DNA from: Candidatus Bathyarchaeota archaeon A05DMB-2
GTDB lineage: Archaea; Thermoproteota; Bathyarchaeia; Bathyarchaeales; Bathycorpusculaceae
Reading direction: 5' to 3'
DNA length: 64,000 bases
Assembly: GCA_018475625.1 (NCBI GenBank)
Contig: JAAKEZ010000009.1
Location: 50,512-114,511 of the forward strand
Shown here piece by piece: positions 63,201 through 64,000 of this stretch. The notes under the pieces are model-generated. The model worked only from the letters and a program-made list of their open reading frames with translations. It searched no databases and was not told where the DNA came from. Position 1 is the first letter of the stretch. The number at the start of each line of letters is the position of its first letter. The position numbers were made by a program, and so were the translations under genes.

Positions 63201-63509
63201 GAGCCTTTGGAGAGGTTGCCTGAAGGTGTGAGGGCGTTTGTTGAGGATGGGCTTTCTTTGATGCCCGGTAAGCCTGATGCTTTGGTGCCGGGGCATCCGT
63301 TTGTGCAGTGGTTGGCGAGTGAGTTGGAATTGTTTGCTGATTTGCCTGAGAAGGTGCCGTTTAGTGTTTATGGTGTTGGTGGTGAGGATGGGTTGTTGGA
63401 TGTTTATGTTATGGAGCCTGATGGTAGGCCTGTGGTTGTGAGGGATGCTGGGCGGGTTGTTGAGTTGTTTAGGAGGCTTGTGGATTTGGCTGAGGGGGGA
63501 GTTGACTGA
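60243..63509 (+). CDS. PLD-like/SNF2 helicase fusion, probable defence protein
   Basis: A 1088-residue protein. An N-terminal PLD-like domain has HYK at 146-148 and GSAN at 164-167, an HKD-type half site. A SNF2/RapA-type helicase follows: FADEVGLGKTIEAG (about 298-310), LIDEAH, FLLTATPLQL, VLVFSKFTDTVDVV, SEGLNLQAA and QRIGRVDRIGQ. A 200-residue C-terminal part is unknown. PLD-helicases of this type belong to archaeal and bacterial phage-defence clusters near methylases. TTG start. Almost every codon ends in G or T, unlike neighbouring genes. Confidence 0.85.
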   Translation: MSLKKAGVTGLSFEGRGERIARGFYVPVLKQSIAYDRATGYFSVESLVHAASGVAGLIENGGRMRLILGAHDVPKELWEAYQMGLRSGKEIVEEVARRIAEGLDKVEDVLVKRRLEALAWMFNKGILEVKVVLPRHVYLGQTGIFHYKLLIFKDKEGNVIAAEGSANETEPAYTVNGERIVVFYSWREGDKERVADLVQSFERIWNAEHPDFEVFNLPEAVYRAIVKFEPRAAPSVATHEPKVEVVARGLLPACRFVKILPRVRCLAHMGLGPVRLYPHQARAVSLARERYPFRVLFADEVGLGKTIEAGACIKLLWVTGYVRRVLVLAPKNVTRQWWDELRGKFGLPAYLFKPPNSFLAPDGKTFPVYGNPFDAVDLVVASWHYVRGRRGSEPELFKAKAFDLVLIDEAHAARVTRSEFASPRPTRLNELAMGLSALTPHVFLLTATPLQLNELEMLDLLRILGLGGPWVHEDAFKRYYVAMNKSLVDRSEDDWLHLFGLVSWFAGTYLEDRHREVVVNSFLWGSEAKEFSDVLARGRVDVFRNFLRGLDSEGRDRLDRVLRGLMPTSWFLIRNTRERLKKAGYRFPERRIVNRDVVLDGKHADLLSELNDYLANYYDVYRSFLRGDERRGFGLIRAVYHQRFVSSFASAYQTVKRRREALEALLEGDEERLLKLVSDMMEDFGEDADEEDVLEAVRAAVERARGLVERELEKLRGLEASLVPYSRAVTAADDPKLREIQRVVQELREEGRKVLVFSKFTDTVDVVRDFLGQWLGADRVGTYTGRGGEVWDSQLKAWRVCEKEEVRRALEKQVDVLVCSEAASEGLNLQAASAVVNVDMPWNPARVEQRIGRVDRIGQSADVVKVVNVWYPDSYEARMYRVLFERQHIWWIIVGPASGIIAQRLVEAFEGGLSGASLQRRIVEVVEQVEQSKDEAVKLTRIFPDDIPLEPTFVEVEVPKVLERFVSLGCEALGMRLVRRDDLLFVEPLERLPEGVRAFVEDGLSLMPGKPDALVPGHPFVQWLASELELFADLPEKVPFSVYGVGGEDGLLDVYVMEPDGRPVVVRDAGRVVELFRRLVDLAEGGVD

Positions 63510-64000
63510 ATGGGTTGTGATTGTGTTGAGCGTTTTAGGAGTTTGGCTGAGGAGCGTCGCAATAGGGCTGGGCGGATGTTGGAGATTGATTTGCCCCGTA
63601 GGCTTGAGGCTTTTGCTGAGGCTATGCGTTTGGGTGCGGTTCAGCTTGTGGCTAGGCAGTTGTTGCGGGCTGGGGTTTTTAGGGTTAGTTTGGATTTGGG
63701 TGGTTCGCGTGATGTGAGTGTTGAGAGTGCGGTTGAGGCTGTTAAGCGCGTCGTTGGGTCTAGTGAGCGTGTTGGTGCGGCGAGGTTGCAGAAGTTTGTG
63801 CGTGAGCATTGGGCGGATATTGTTGCGCAGGCGGGTTATGTTAATCCAGATGATGTTTTGCCTAAGCGCTTAAGGAATCGGGAGCGTTTGAGTGAGACGT
63901 TTGGTGGTTATATTGAGCGGAGTTTGGATGGTGCTGAGCGGATGCTGGATCAGTTGGAGGTTTTGGAGAGGCGTTTGCCTGTTTGGAAGAGTTTTGTGCG
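63510..64000 (+). CDS. Unknown helicase-partner protein, N-terminal part
   Basis: ATG 63510 follows the helicase stop directly (TGAATG), and the frame is open to the window end, giving 163 residues. The protein is helical and charged: MGCDCVERFRSLAEERRNRA, QLVARQLLRAG, EHWADIVAQAGYV, and DGAERMLDQLEVLERRLPVW. No known domain is seen. It shares the extreme G/T-ending codon use and is probably cotranslated with the helicase, so a complex partner is likely. Confidence 0.65.
   Translation, partial: MGCDCVERFRSLAEERRNRAGRMLEIDLPRRLEAFAEAMRLGAVQLVARQLLRAGVFRVSLDLGGSRDVSVESAVEAVKRVVGSSERVGAARLQKFVREHWADIVAQAGYVNPDDVLPKRLRNRERLSETFGGYIERSLDGAERMLDQLEVLERRLPVWKSFV

Noticed and set aside
60273..63809. 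Several very long open frames on the minus strand opposite the helicase
   Set aside because: They arise because the sense codons end in G or T, so the opposite strand has few stops. Their translations are Asn/Thr/Pro/Gln-rich with no domain, and the helicase motifs on the plus strand are decisive.
1..64000. CRISPR array or ribosomal RNA operon
   Set aside because: No regularly spaced repeats of 24-40 bases and no rRNA-like conserved stretches were seen on either strand.

Overview
The window is archaeal and most resembles a chemoautotrophic or acetogenic lineage of the Bathyarchaeia type; that placement is inference from gene content. Supporting it are a complete archaeal CO dehydrogenase/acetyl-CoA synthase operon, coenzyme F420 (cofE) and cobamide (cbiB) genes, PCNA, the two-subunit primase and GINS, eukaryote-like ribosomal proteins L7Ae/S28e/L24e, an intron-containing initiator tRNA, an archaeosortase, TATA-type promoters, and GGTGA/GGAGG ribosome-binding sites with many GTG and TTG starts.

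Layout. 1-5 kb: glycosyltransferases, a CPA1-type antiporter, small conserved genes and a Cys-rich mini-protein interrupted at an A7 run. 5-8.7 kb: a secreted, membrane-anchored coiled-coil protein, a ferredoxin and an LLM-family oxidoreductase. 8.8-17.5 kb (minus strand): cooC1-cooC2-cdhA-cdhB-cdhC-cdhD-cdhE, facing a MetF-like TIM-barrel gene. 18.4-26.7 kb: an ADP-forming acyl-CoA synthetase fused to a GNAT domain, cofE, an aldolase, an SCP2 protein, an Lrp regulator, a YkgJ protein, a GCS2-type ligase and cbiB. 26.8-32.3 kb: a broken B12-binding gene, ribosomal proteins, a radical SAM/SPASM enzyme, tRNA-iMet and a PAC2 protein. 32.5-39 kb: a tight hisGDCBHAFI operon with odd starts at hisG and hisF. 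39.2-43.8 kb: PCNA, PriL, a dolichol-phosphate-mannose-type transferase, PriS and GINS. 43.7-56.9 kb: archaeosortase, pyrE, a split APH/P-loop kinase pair around a PHP gene, ahcY, two PhoU-TrkA_C proteins with an SLC41/MgtE transporter, and a second, unusual radical SAM protein.

At 56,959 the character changes. A 28-base tRNA 3' end (acceptor strand, CCA and T arm, but no 5' half) lies on the minus strand, and everything to its right is accessory: a zinc ribbon, an AbrB/PIN toxin-antitoxin pair, a structured RNA candidate, a DUF3800-like protein, an RHH protein, and a PLD-SNF2 helicase followed by an unknown partner gene that runs off the window. This looks like the left edge of a tRNA-integrated island carrying a defence-type module. 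In the helicase and its partner nearly every codon ends in G or T.

Functionally, the core genes describe acetyl-CoA synthesis from a methyl group, CO and CoA, with possible ATP recovery through the ADP-forming synthetase, F420 and corrinoid cofactor supply, and S-adenosylhomocysteine turnover. The most novel material is the island edge, the helicase module, the palindrome-controlled 38-residue protein at 45.6 kb, the intron in the initiator tRNA, the non-AUG his starts, and a dispersed repeat family.
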